From Rhodococcus sp. HM1 (GTDB lineage Bacteria; Actinomycetota; Actinomycetes; Mycobacteriales; Mycobacteriaceae), in NCBI RefSeq assembly GCF_023218075.1, contig NZ_JALPTB010000023.1:1-64000 (forward strand): DNA of 64,000 nt, written 5' to 3'. Numbering within the stretch: position 1 is the stretch's first letter; each line of letters begins with the position of its first letter. Of the stretch, positions 45,070 to 53,853 are shown in pieces. A program made the translations under genes and the position numbers. The notes under the pieces are model-generated. The model was not told the DNA's origin. It searched no databases and worked only from the letters and a program-made list of their open reading frames with translations.

Positions 45070-46500
45070 TCAGCGGCTCAGGTAGCGGCCGATGATCCGG
45101 GTGATCTGATCAGCATCGGAGCGGGTGCGAAAGTGTCGGTAGTTTGCGGCAGTACGAGCGAGTCGTTCTGCCGGAAAGTCCGGACGTGCAGCGGTGTCCG
45201 TGGAATTGACGATATCGGGGGCGTCGAGCCAGAGGTGCTGTTCGTCGGCAGAGATCAGCTCGTCGAGATGTCTGCTCGTCCCGATCATCGTGGCCATCTC
45301 GTTGATGTTTCGAGCAAGCAGTCCCGCGTCCTGCGCGGAGTGGATCAGCGACTTCTCGTGCAGCCGGAGGTGGCGCTTGCCGTGCAGCGACCGCGTTGCC
45401 GTGGCGTCGAGGCGTACGCGAATCCGGTGGATGTCTCGATAGCGGCCACGATGCTGTCCGAGGCGTTCGGGAAGGTCGATGGATTCACCGATATAGCACT
45501 GCCCGTCGGTGAACTCGAGAATGTAGTGGCCAGCGCGACCTGGACCAGCGTGGTCGAGATGCCGGGTCAGCGCCGCTTTGGTAGGCGGCAATGGTGCGCA
45601 GAACCCGTTCTCTGTAGCCCACTCGTCGATTCGGCGTGCTCGGGTAGCGATCACCTCCGGATCCGGCGACGCCTCAGGAGCCAGAGGAATCGCGGGAAGA
45701 GCCGACCGTGGGGTCGTGGCACCGCCAGAATGCCACTGCTTCGAGGACCCGGGTGGATCGAATGCGCAGTTCGCCGCCGCGAACTCCATCACGTCACAGA
45801 GGGTATCGAGGCCGACGACGTCGACGGCTGCGTCAGCACTGGCGAACCCGGTCTGCGCGGGGTCGAGCTGCCAGCTGTTGTCCCTGAACGTCCAGTGCAT
45901 CTGCATGTCTCGGACATTGACGTCCAGAGCATCGCCGACGAGCAGCCGGAAGTCGTCGTCGATATCGCCCGGTATTTGGGTCGACATCTCGATCGTCGCG
46001 GAGTCCTCATGGCACCCGAGATCCACGATGAAGTCCCATCCTGCGACGAGTGCGCAGACCATGGTCTCGAACACGGACTCGAACCGCCCCGCCAGATTCT
46101 CAAGGACGGGATCGTGCTCGTCGCCGAGACGTTCGTGCAGATCGACGAATCCTGTACGGGCTTCCGAGCTCAGCTCCGGAACCAACCAGGCCGGCACGTA
46201 CCGGTACATGTGCTCGACCACCGGTACGCAGTCTCGAACCGACCTCGTGCCGGCCTGGGAGACAAGTCCGGTCGCCTCCTCGACCACACTCCACGATCCG
46301 TCGTGGACGAGCGTCACGCGCGCATCGTCCACGCCGCCGACCGGGGCACAGGCACGAACCTCGAGGCACGTTCGACTCTCGATCGTCCGCATTCGTGCCC
46401 GGATCGGCCAACCGGTCATAAACATCGAAAACACCTGCACCCCGATCTGATCGGGAAGCTCTGCAACAAGGAACCGCAGGTCATTGATGTCGTCTTCCAT
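45070..46500 (-). CDS. large protein with C-terminal GIY-YIG-like nuclease domain
   Basis: 476 aa. Residues about 320-395 show the GIY-YIG pattern: GHYILEFTDGQCYIGESIDL, then RLGQHRGRYRDI with the conserved Arg, and HEKSLIHSA near the position of the metal-binding Glu. The first 300 residues match no domain I recognise; they contain acidic stretches (GDIDDDFRLLVGDALDV) and a Cys-rich segment. GIY-YIG domains cut DNA in restriction, repair and homing enzymes. The ATG at 46500 follows GAAAGGCTGACGGC. With another GIY-YIG gene next door and helicase and restriction genes following, a defence role is plausible. Bases 46501-46897 hold no recognisable gene. Confidence 0.6.
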   Translation of the reverse strand: MEDDINDLRFLVAELPDQIGVQVFSMFMTGWPIRARMRTIESRTCLEVRACAPVGGVDDARVTLVHDGSWSVVEEATGLVSQAGTRSVRDCVPVVEHMYRYVPAWLVPELSSEARTGFVDLHERLGDEHDPVLENLAGRFESVFETMVCALVAGWDFIVDLGCHEDSATIEMSTQIPGDIDDDFRLLVGDALDVNVRDMQMHWTFRDNSWQLDPAQTGFASADAAVDVVGLDTLCDVMEFAAANCAFDPPGSSKQWHSGGATTPRSALPAIPLAPEASPDPEVIATRARRIDEWATENGFCAPLPPTKAALTRHLDHAGPGRAGHYILEFTDGQCYIGESIDLPERLGQHRGRYRDIHRIRVRLDATATRSLHGKRHLRLHEKSLIHSAQDAGLLARNINEMATMIGTSRHLDELISADEQHLWLDAPDIVNSTDTAARPDFPAERLARTAANYRHFRTRSDADQITRIIGRYLSR

Positions 46501-46897
46501 GCCGTCAGCCTTTCAATCTTGTTCCATCACGTGCTGCACAGCACTACCTACCGCCGTGCCACACGCCCACGGCACAACCGGAACGGATGTTCAGGTGGTC
46601 AATAGCCTGCGCGGTAAACAGCGAGGCCCGTGGCTCCGATCGGCAATCTGAGGAATATCCCGCCTCCGTGCTGCTAGAGCCAGAACTCATCCTGAATCCC
46701 CGCAACGGTACTTACCCAGCTGACAGCGTTCTTCAAGACCTGGCCACTTTTCCCCTCGTGCCTACCGGCGGGCAGCCCATCGACGAAATCTCCAGGCTGT
46801 TCCATGACCACCCCGGCGTATCGGGACGCCACCATTTCGCGCTCTCCGACAATTTCGAACAAAGCAGCAGATCCAGGCAGCCCACAATCGTCATCGT

Positions 46898-47572
46898 TTA
46901 GGGATACCGCCCGCCGACACCTGGGTTTGGGAGCACGGGTAGAGAACGTGCATGCGCGCGTGCGTCCCCTCGAGCCTGCTTGAGCCGAGCGTAGTAACTG
47001 CAGTGGTCGTTGCCGTCGAGGTTGAGGGGCAGGACCAATTTGGTGAACAGCCGGGATTCGACCTCCCAGGGGGTGCTGTCGGTGCTCCAGCCGACCCGCG
47101 CGTGGTCGTGCATCCACCTCGACAACTCCTGCTCCCCGGTACCGAAGTGCAAACGGTCACCAGATCCGAACCGGCGCAGCTCAATACCCAATGCAGGTGA
47201 CAGAAGCGATCCGAGGCTCAGTCGCAGCGTCGAGCCGGCCGCATTCCCGCAGTAGTGGGTTCTGATGCGAGAACGCAGGGTTTGACTGCTGGCGACCCGG
47301 CCGTTTCGCGGCGGCGCTTTCGGACTGATCCCGACATACAGCAGAGTCCAACCGTCCCGCTCGACACAGCCGGACGCATCAACCTCACCCGGCAACTCGT
47401 CGAACCACCAGGCGTATATACCGCCGACGGCGGGCACCGGAGTCTGTGGTGCGAGAGCTGTCTCACGGTCGATCGGCGCCGCCGACAGGATTCGATCAAG
47501 ATCATCTTGTCCGGGCTCATCTGCACCGAGAATCGAAGTCACAGTCTCACTCACGTGGAGATCCTGACACAT
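46898..47572 (-). CDS. GIY-YIG domain protein
   Basis: 224 aa. The segment VGGIYAWWFDELPG followed by WTLLYVGISPKAP is the GIY...YIG pair. The helix SSQTLRSRIRTHYCGNAAGS supplies the conserved Arg, and a later Glu in TPWEVESRLFTKLVLPLNLD is a possible metal ligand. This compact type is common in actinobacterial restriction or phage-defence neighbourhoods. The start at 47572 could instead be the GTG a few codons downstream (SETVTSILG). It is divergent from the helicase gene at 47876; the 300-bp gap (47573-47875) presumably holds both promoters, but I see no clear -35/-10 pair. Confidence 0.6.
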   Translation of the reverse strand: MCQDLHVSETVTSILGADEPGQDDLDRILSAAPIDRETALAPQTPVPAVGGIYAWWFDELPGEVDASGCVERDGWTLLYVGISPKAPPRNGRVASSQTLRSRIRTHYCGNAAGSTLRLSLGSLLSPALGIELRRFGSGDRLHFGTGEQELSRWMHDHARVGWSTDSTPWEVESRLFTKLVLPLNLDGNDHCSYYARLKQARGDARAHARSLPVLPNPGVGGRYP

Positions 47573-47875
47573 GCCGCCGAGACCCCGAGTAGCTGGTTCA
47601 ACGACTCGTTAGAGATCACCCACGAAAGAATCGTCAACGGAAGCGTGTGGCCGATTGCGTTCGTCACGTTCCACTGTGCGGTGTGTGGGTCTCGCATGAT
47701 TCCTCGGAGTCGCACGCCGCTCTACCTCGCCTGCAGCTCCGGACAGCAGAGCATTCTTCTTACCTCCGGTCCGAGTCCTTCGTTGTCAGTGCACCACCGT
47801 AATGTCTTTCTTCACCAAGACGACAACGTGGCGGGTATGTAGTTCGGCAAGCCGACAACGAGAGGAACGGACGCA

Positions 47876-49969
47876 TTGGCGACACTGGCGATCGACAGGG
47901 ACTTCCTCCTCGACTTCGCAAAGCTCGAGCAGTCCGTCCAGGCACGCGTGAGTGAAGTATTCGAGAAGTTCGACAGCGCCACGCACACCGGTCTCCACCT
48001 GGAGAAAATCAAGAATGCCCGCAACCCCCAGTTCCGATCGATCCGCATCACCCAGTTCTGGCGCGGCATCGTGCTTGCCCCCAAGAGCGGCGACACATTC
48101 ACTCTTCTGAAAGTTCTGCCCCACGACGATGCATACACATGGGCAGAACGCCGCGACGTGTCCGTGAATCAGATCACCGGCAGCATCGAAGTCCGAGACG
48201 ACGCCGCCTTCGACGAGCAACTCGCCCAGCTCGACCACCAGTCCAGCAACGCCACCGGCAGCTATCTCTTCGAGCACATCAAAGACAGCGAACTCGTCCG
48301 CCTCGGTCTCGACGAAAAGGCCATCCGCTTCGCCCGGCTACTGACCGAAGACTCCCAGCTCGACGCTGCGCAGCCCTACTTCCCCACCATTCAATGGCAG
48401 GCCCTCTACGGCCTCGCCGCGGGGATGACGCCCGACGAGGTCTGGGCCGACCTTGGCGCAGCAATCCTCGATGGTCCAGTCGACACCGACGACCTCGACG
48501 CTGCGATCAAGCGCAGTTCCGAGCGTGTACTTCTCGTCGATGGTCCCGCGGAGATGATGGCCGTTTTCGCCAACCCCTTTGCTCTGTGGCGTATCTATCT
48601 GCACCCCGCCCAGAGGTCCGTCGTGGATGCCACATACCGCGGGCCGGCGCGAGTGACGGGCGGACCAGGAACCGGCAAGACCGTCGTCGCACTGCACCGT
48701 GCGCGCCGCCTCGCAGAACGCGGCGAGGGCCAGGTCCTCGTCACTACGTTCACCTCGACGTTGGCCGAATCGCTCGACGACGGCATCCAAATGCTCACGG
48801 ACGATTCCGACATCGCGTCCCGCATCATCGTTCAGCACGTGGACCGCCTCGCCCACCGAGTCTTCCGCGATGTGCATGGAAGCCCTCGTATGATCGGCTC
48901 CGCCGACGAGAAGAAGCTCTGGCGAAGCATCATCGACGAGCTCGGCATCGATTTCAGCGAGGCATTTCTCGGTGAGGAATGGCGACAGGTCGTGCTCGCG
49001 CAGCGCGTCGGTTCTGCCACCGCGTACCTTGCTGCCAAGCGGACCGGGCGCGGGCGTCGCCTCGGCGCCACGCAGAAAGCACAGGTGTGGCAGGCAGTTT
49101 GGGAATTCGAAGAAGCGTTGAAGACGCGAGCTCTCCACACACACGAGACCGTGCGTCGCGAAGCGACGAAGATTCTCGAACAGCGCGTCGACAAACCGTA
49201 CCGCCACATTGTTGTCGACGAGGCGCAGGATCTGAGCCCCGACCAGTGGCGACTCCTCCGAGCTGCCGTGCCGGACGCACCCGACGACCTGTTCCTCGCC
49301 GGTGATACCCACCAGCGCATCTACAACAACCATGTCAGCTTGCGCGAGCTCGGAATCAACGTGACGGGCAGATCGAATCGTCTGTCCATCAACTACCGTA
49401 CGACCGCCGAAATTCTGCGGTGGAGTCTCGGCTTGATGCACGGCAGCCGCATCGATGACATGAACGACCGGTTCGACTCGATCGCGGGTTGCCGTTCGGA
49501 GATCCACGGCGATTTCCCCGTGGTCGAAGGCTTCAGCACGCGCGACGCGGAGTTCGCATTCATCGCGCAGAAGGTCCAGGAGTGGCTTGACAACGGAATA
49601 GCACCGTCCGAGATCGGAATTGCCGTGCGGTCCAAGAAGCTTGGCGAAACGGTTGCAGAAATTCTCGGAAAGCACGGCATCCCGACTTCCGACTTGTCCG
49701 ACACCCGGAGCAGCACCGAGAGCGTCTCGATCGGAACGATGCACCGCATGAAGGGTCTCGAGTTTCGTTGTCTCGCTGTCGGCGCCGTGACAAGTAGGCA
49801 GCTTCCCGCTCCATATGCTGTCACGGCGGCGAGCGAGGACGAACACACTCACGAGCGGGACCTGCAACGCGAACGCTCGCTCCTCTTCGTCGCCTGTACT
49901 CGTGCGCGGGAGCAGCTACTCGTGACATGGCACGGCGAACCCAGCCCGTTCCTCACCCCCCTCCTCTGA
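47876..49969 (+). CDS. UvrD/Rep-type SF1 helicase with RelE-like N-terminal domain
   Basis: 697 aa. Helicase motifs: Walker A VTGGPGTGKTVVAL (about 261), motif II HIVVDEAQDLSPDQW (about 446), motif III DLFLAGDTHQRIY, motif V SVSIGTMHRMKGLEFR, motif VI LLFVACTRAREQLLV. Residues 1-115 resemble a RelE/ParE toxin fold (DFAKLEQSVQARVSEVFEKF, FRSIRITQFWRGIVLA, LLKVLPHDDAYTWAERR), a fusion seen in some defence-associated UvrD proteins. The start is a TTG at 47876 after GAGAGGAACGG. It is followed 38 bp later by the DUF262 gene, with which it probably forms an operon. Confidence 0.75.
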   Translation: MATLAIDRDFLLDFAKLEQSVQARVSEVFEKFDSATHTGLHLEKIKNARNPQFRSIRITQFWRGIVLAPKSGDTFTLLKVLPHDDAYTWAERRDVSVNQITGSIEVRDDAAFDEQLAQLDHQSSNATGSYLFEHIKDSELVRLGLDEKAIRFARLLTEDSQLDAAQPYFPTIQWQALYGLAAGMTPDEVWADLGAAILDGPVDTDDLDAAIKRSSERVLLVDGPAEMMAVFANPFALWRIYLHPAQRSVVDATYRGPARVTGGPGTGKTVVALHRARRLAERGEGQVLVTTFTSTLAESLDDGIQMLTDDSDIASRIIVQHVDRLAHRVFRDVHGSPRMIGSADEKKLWRSIIDELGIDFSEAFLGEEWRQVVLAQRVGSATAYLAAKRTGRGRRLGATQKAQVWQAVWEFEEALKTRALHTHETVRREATKILEQRVDKPYRHIVVDEAQDLSPDQWRLLRAAVPDAPDDLFLAGDTHQRIYNNHVSLRELGINVTGRSNRLSINYRTTAEILRWSLGLMHGSRIDDMNDRFDSIAGCRSEIHGDFPVVEGFSTRDAEFAFIAQKVQEWLDNGIAPSEIGIAVRSKKLGETVAEILGKHGIPTSDLSDTRSSTESVSIGTMHRMKGLEFRCLAVGAVTSRQLPAPYAVTAASEDEHTHERDLQRERSLLFVACTRAREQLLVTWHGEPSPFLTPLL

Positions 49970-50007
49970 TTTTCAGCTCTACATTTCTGTTTCCTGAGAG
50001 GTACCGA

Positions 50008-52875
50008 ATGCCCAAGCTGTCCACCCTGCTCGACGAAATCGATTCGGGCACCGTCCTGCTCCCCGAGTTCCAGCGTGGTTACGTGTGGAACCGCGATCAG
50101 GTGCGCGGGTTGATGCGCTCGCTCTACCGGAGTTATCCCGTAGGTGGCCTGCTGATGTGGGAGACCGCGACCAGTGACGTTGCTGTACGTGGCGAGATCG
50201 CCAGCGGCGGCGTCCGACAGCTTCTACTCGATGGTCAGCAGCGCGTTACGTCTCTGTATGGCGTGGTGCGTGGCACTCCTCCCCCCTTCTTCGAAGGCGA
50301 TCCCTCAGCCTTCTCGGGGTTGTACTTCAACGTCGAATCGGAAATATTCGAGTTCTACCGTCCGATTTCCATGGCGGACGATCCGTGTTGGGTGAGCGTT
50401 ACACAACTGTTCCGTGAAGGTCTGAAGCCGTTCTTCATGGCGTTTGCGGATCACCCCGACAAGGCGAACACCTACCTCGACCGGCTGAACACGTTGTCGC
50501 AGATTTTGCACCGTGAATTCAATGTCGAGAAGATCACCGGCTCGGACAAGACCGTCGATGAGGTGGTCGACATATTCAATCGCGTGAATTCCGGTGGCAC
50601 GAAACTGTCGAAGGGTGACCTTGCCCTCGCGTCGCTGTGTGCACAGTGGCCGCCCGCCCGTCAGGAGATGCGCGATCATCTTGCGGTGTGGAAAAAGGCC
50701 GGTTTCGATTTCACCTTGGACTGGCTGCTTCGCAACGCGACTGCGGTAGCGAGGGGGCGCGCATTGTTCACGGCCCTGAGCAATGTGAAGGCCGACGAGT
50801 TCGAGCGTGCACTCACCTCCGCCGTCGCCCATATCGGCACCTTCCTCGATGCAGTATCCGGACGGCTCGGACTCGACCACGACAGAGTTCTGATGGGCCG
50901 CTACGCGATCCCCGTTGTCTCGCGCCTGCTCGAACTCAACGGCGGCAAGTTTACGGATGCTGCACACCGCGACAAGGTCCTGTACTGGTACGTCCACTCG
51001 GCACTGTGGGGCCGTTTCAGTGGATCGACGGAAAGCTACCTTCAGCAAGACTACGACACGGTTCGCGACTCGGGAGTCGAGGGTTTGATCGCCACACTCG
51101 AACGCGTGCGCGGTGGACGTCTGGAGATCCTCCCGCACGACTTCGACGGCTCCACCCGAGGATCCCGCTTCTACCCCTTGCTCTACTTGCTCACCCGCGT
51201 GAAGGGGGCCCGGGACTTCGGCAGCGGTCTGGAATTGCGCGCGGAATTGCTCGGAAAGCTCACGAGCCTGCAGGTACACCACATCTTCCCGAAGGCACTG
51301 CTGCGCGATCGTTACGACCGCAACCAGGTCAATGCGATCGCCAACTTCTGCTTCCTTACACAGGCAACGAACCTCGAAATCGGAAAGCGAGCGCCCGAGG
51401 AGTACTTCGCGGAAGTCGAAGCAAAGAATCCCGGCGTGCTTGCGTCGCAGTGGATTCCGACCGATCCGACACTCTGGACCATCGACCGCTATCCGGACTT
51501 CCTCGCCGCACGCCGTGAGCTGCTCGCAGAGGCCGCACAGTCCTTCCTCGACGAACTGCGGTCCGGTTCGCAGAGCACCGAGGAGTCTCTGCAGCCGCTT
51601 GCGGTCACCGACGCAGAACCCGACGATCCCAGAACCCTGCAGATTCAGGCCATGATCGCAGAGCTTCATGACCTCGGGTTCGCCGAACCGGACGTGGACA
51701 CCGAGATCACCGATCCCACGAGCGGTCGCTTCCTGTCCATGGCAGAAGCGTTCTGGCCTGAGGGACTGCAGCACGGAGTCGGCGATCCTGTCATCCTCGA
51801 ACTCGATCCCGACGAAGCTGATCTCCCACGACTTGAGGAACTCGGCTACAAGGTGTTCACGTCGGTCGACGCCCTGCTCGGCTTCGTCAACAACCTCAAC
51901 GAAGCCGCTGCAGGAGTCGCTGAGTCGACCGAACGCGAGGAGTCGCCGGCGACGGCCAGCGACGACGCGACTGAGCTCGAGTCCGAGTTCGGGTCCCGTA
52001 TCCGCGAACTCTACGACCGGGCTCGGCGTGAGGCCGGCTACAACGCCACCCACTTCATCAGCATGGTCGCGAACATCGGTCCTCTGGCGACGGCGAAGAA
52101 GCTCCTCGCCTCACGCACAATCTCCGACGGGTTCTCCGAGCTGTGGGAACGAGGACGTATCGATCTCACTGTGGAAGCTCTCGTCGTCGAGCCCGCATTC
52201 GAATCGTTGTTCACCGACACAGAGCTCGACGTCGCACGTCATCGGCTCACCCAGTTCAGGTACTCACCCAAATCATCCGTCCCGACACCGCCTTCCACCC
52301 GCGCATCGACGAGTGCGACGGCGGCCGACAGCGTAAGCACCGCGTCCACCTCGGAGAAGCCCGAGTGGAACGGACAGGACTGGTATGTCTGCCTGGGTGA
52401 GGTCAACGATTCCCGCAACTGGGACGACGCTCGCAAGTACGGGTTCGTCTCGGCCGGGGGTGGACGCTGGTACTCGGACACGCTCAAGAATCTCCAGGTC
52501 GGCGACCGCGTCTTCGTCTACGTGCCCAAGGTCGGCTATGTGGGTGCCGGAACAGTTGCGGGATCCGCGGCTCCTGCAGATGAGACGACCCTCGAGGTCG
52601 ATGGCCAGGAGGTGAGCTTCCGCAGCCTCGACTTGGTCGGCCCCTACACACACGAGATCAATGACCCGAACCCCGATGAGGACTACCAGGAGTGGATCGT
52701 GCCGGTTGTGTGGGAACGGACGGTCGATCGCGAGTCGGCACTCCGCGAAGCCGGCTTGTTCGCGAACCAGAACTCCGCCTGCAGGCTTCGCGATGAGCAC
52801 ACACTGAACCGAGTCACCGAGTTCTTCGGTGTCGCGAACCGCGATCGATTTGCTCAGACAGCAGACAGCCAGTGA
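50008..52875 (+). CDS. DUF262-DUF1524 (GmrSD-like) nuclease with C-terminal EVE/PUA-like domain
   Basis: 955 aa. The DUF262 ParB-like domain has LPEFQRGYVWNRDQVRGLM and DGQQRVTSLYG (75-85). DUF1524 HNH motif LQVHHIFPKALLRDRY lies near residue 420, with NAIANFCFLTQATN after it. Residues about 640-780 are an unrecognised helical region. The C-terminus (about 790-900) is EVE-like: GQDWYVCLGEVNDSRNWDDA, YGFVSAGGGRWYSDTLKNL and GDRVFVYVPKVGYVGAGTVA. EVE domains bind modified bases, and GmrSD-type nucleases cut modified phage DNA, so a type IV restriction role is likely. The ATG at 50008 follows CTGAGAGGTACCGA. The last 309 bp of the gene lie in the 408-bp repeat created by the IS1634 insertion. 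Confidence 0.78.
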   Translation: MPKLSTLLDEIDSGTVLLPEFQRGYVWNRDQVRGLMRSLYRSYPVGGLLMWETATSDVAVRGEIASGGVRQLLLDGQQRVTSLYGVVRGTPPPFFEGDPSAFSGLYFNVESEIFEFYRPISMADDPCWVSVTQLFREGLKPFFMAFADHPDKANTYLDRLNTLSQILHREFNVEKITGSDKTVDEVVDIFNRVNSGGTKLSKGDLALASLCAQWPPARQEMRDHLAVWKKAGFDFTLDWLLRNATAVARGRALFTALSNVKADEFERALTSAVAHIGTFLDAVSGRLGLDHDRVLMGRYAIPVVSRLLELNGGKFTDAAHRDKVLYWYVHSALWGRFSGSTESYLQQDYDTVRDSGVEGLIATLERVRGGRLEILPHDFDGSTRGSRFYPLLYLLTRVKGARDFGSGLELRAELLGKLTSLQVHHIFPKALLRDRYDRNQVNAIANFCFLTQATNLEIGKRAPEEYFAEVEAKNPGVLASQWIPTDPTLWTIDRYPDFLAARRELLAEAAQSFLDELRSGSQSTEESLQPLAVTDAEPDDPRTLQIQAMIAELHDLGFAEPDVDTEITDPTSGRFLSMAEAFWPEGLQHGVGDPVILELDPDEADLPRLEELGYKVFTSVDALLGFVNNLNEAAAGVAESTEREESPATASDDATELESEFGSRIRELYDRARREAGYNATHFISMVANIGPLATAKKLLASRTISDGFSELWERGRIDLTVEALVVEPAFESLFTDTELDVARHRLTQFRYSPKSSVPTPPSTRASTSATAADSVSTASTSEKPEWNGQDWYVCLGEVNDSRNWDDARKYGFVSAGGGRWYSDTLKNLQVGDRVFVYVPKVGYVGAGTVAGSAAPADETTLEVDGQEVSFRSLDLVGPYTHEINDPNPDEDYQEWIVPVVWERTVDRESALREAGLFANQNSACRLRDEHTLNRVTEFFGVANRDRFAQTADSQ

Positions 52876-52974
52876 AATTGGGGGTGTGCGAGGACCCTGT
52901 CCTCGCACACCCTTCCGCTGACCGAGTACCGCGCGAGTAGACGGCGTTCTGTCAGGGATGGCGTACCGTCATAC
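52567..52974. repeat. 408-bp direct repeat, left copy (IS1634 target duplication)
   Basis: Runs from GCGGCTCCTGCAGATGAG, inside the DUF262-EVE gene, to GCGTACCGTCATAC, 99 bp past its stop codon. The right copy is at 56885-57292, a constant offset of 4318 bp. The two copies immediately flank the IS termini. Long, variable target duplications are known for IS1634 and IS1549. Confidence 0.85.
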
Positions 52975-53004
52975 CTGAGTTGGCTCATCGCGTTAGTGCG
53001 TGAG

Positions 53005-53687
53005 TCACCGGCCTGAAATCCGATCCAAAATCTCGCGGATCTCGGGCTCGACCTGAGGTGGGAACGTATGCCGGGTGCCGTTGATCGCGATGGTCGCCGA
53101 ACGCAACGGGCGCAGCTTCTTGACCACGTTGCCGATCGCCAACCCGGTACGTTCCTGAACCAAACGCGAGACGGCCAACGCCGCGAACACGATCGTCAGA
53201 TGCGCTTCGATCGAATCCTTCGTGCGGTGAAAGATCGGCCGGGCCCGCAGATCGGTTTTCGACATCCGGAACGACTGCTCCACATGCCACAGATCATGAT
53301 ACTTCGCGATCACCTCACCCGGATCCATCAGCGTGACAGGAGCATTCGTCACATACCCTTTCAAGCCCGAGAGGGAGCGAGCGCGTTCGAGGGATGCGGT
53401 ATCGAGGCTGCGGCCCTGCGCAGTGGTCTTGACGAACCGTGTCGACTTCGGCGGTGTACCGCCGTCGACGACGGCCCGGGCACGGGCTTCCTGCGCGTTC
53501 AACGTCTTCTCGTCCCGCGCCGCCCGTGCGGTCGAGTACTGCCACACCGCCCGCCACGCATTCGGATGATCGACCGGACTCCACACGGGTTCGGCGCGTT
53601 TGCGGACGTTGTTGACCTTTGAGCGGCCGTGCCTGGGGGTGATCGTGTCGACGATCTGACCATTGGTGAAAGCATTCCCGTGCCAAT
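53005..53687 (-). CDS. IS1634-family transposase, exon 2
   Basis: Encodes the C-terminal part: WHGNAFTNGQIVDTITPRHG, NAWRAVWQYSTARAARDEKT, YVTNAPVTLMDPGEVIAKYH, LWHVEQSFRMSKTDLRARP with the catalytic Glu, and the final ATIAINGTRHTFPPQVEPEI. It is joined to exon 1 (55833-56772) after intron removal: 940 plus 683 nt gives 541 codons without a frame change, matching the uninterrupted relative at the junction (HF-HW). Confidence 0.8.
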
Positions 53688-53820
53688 GTAGGGTCGGGAG
53701 CTGGCGCGGTGGCAGTTCCGGGACGTAGGCCGTGAAGCCACAGAAGCAGTTCGGTTTCCCGATCTGCTGTTCTTCTTCCCGACCCTATCCAGGATGCTCC
53801 GTTTCCAGCTCCCGCCCGTC

Positions 53821-53853
53821 GAACCGTGCGTGCGGTTCTCCCGCACACGGCTC
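53821..53853 (-). ncRNA. group II intron domain V
   Basis: On the minus strand the bases run GAGCCGTGTGCGGGAGAACC followed by GCACGCACGGTTC. This folds into the standard domain V hairpin with a GAGA-type tetraloop region and the conserved GAGCCGT/ACGGTTC stem. It overlaps the stop codon of the maturase gene (TGAGCC), a common arrangement. Confidence 0.85.

Noticed and set aside
48338-49867. 509-codon minus-strand frame opposite the UvrD gene
   Set aside because: A complete helicase with all motifs is on the plus strand; the minus frame has no family features.
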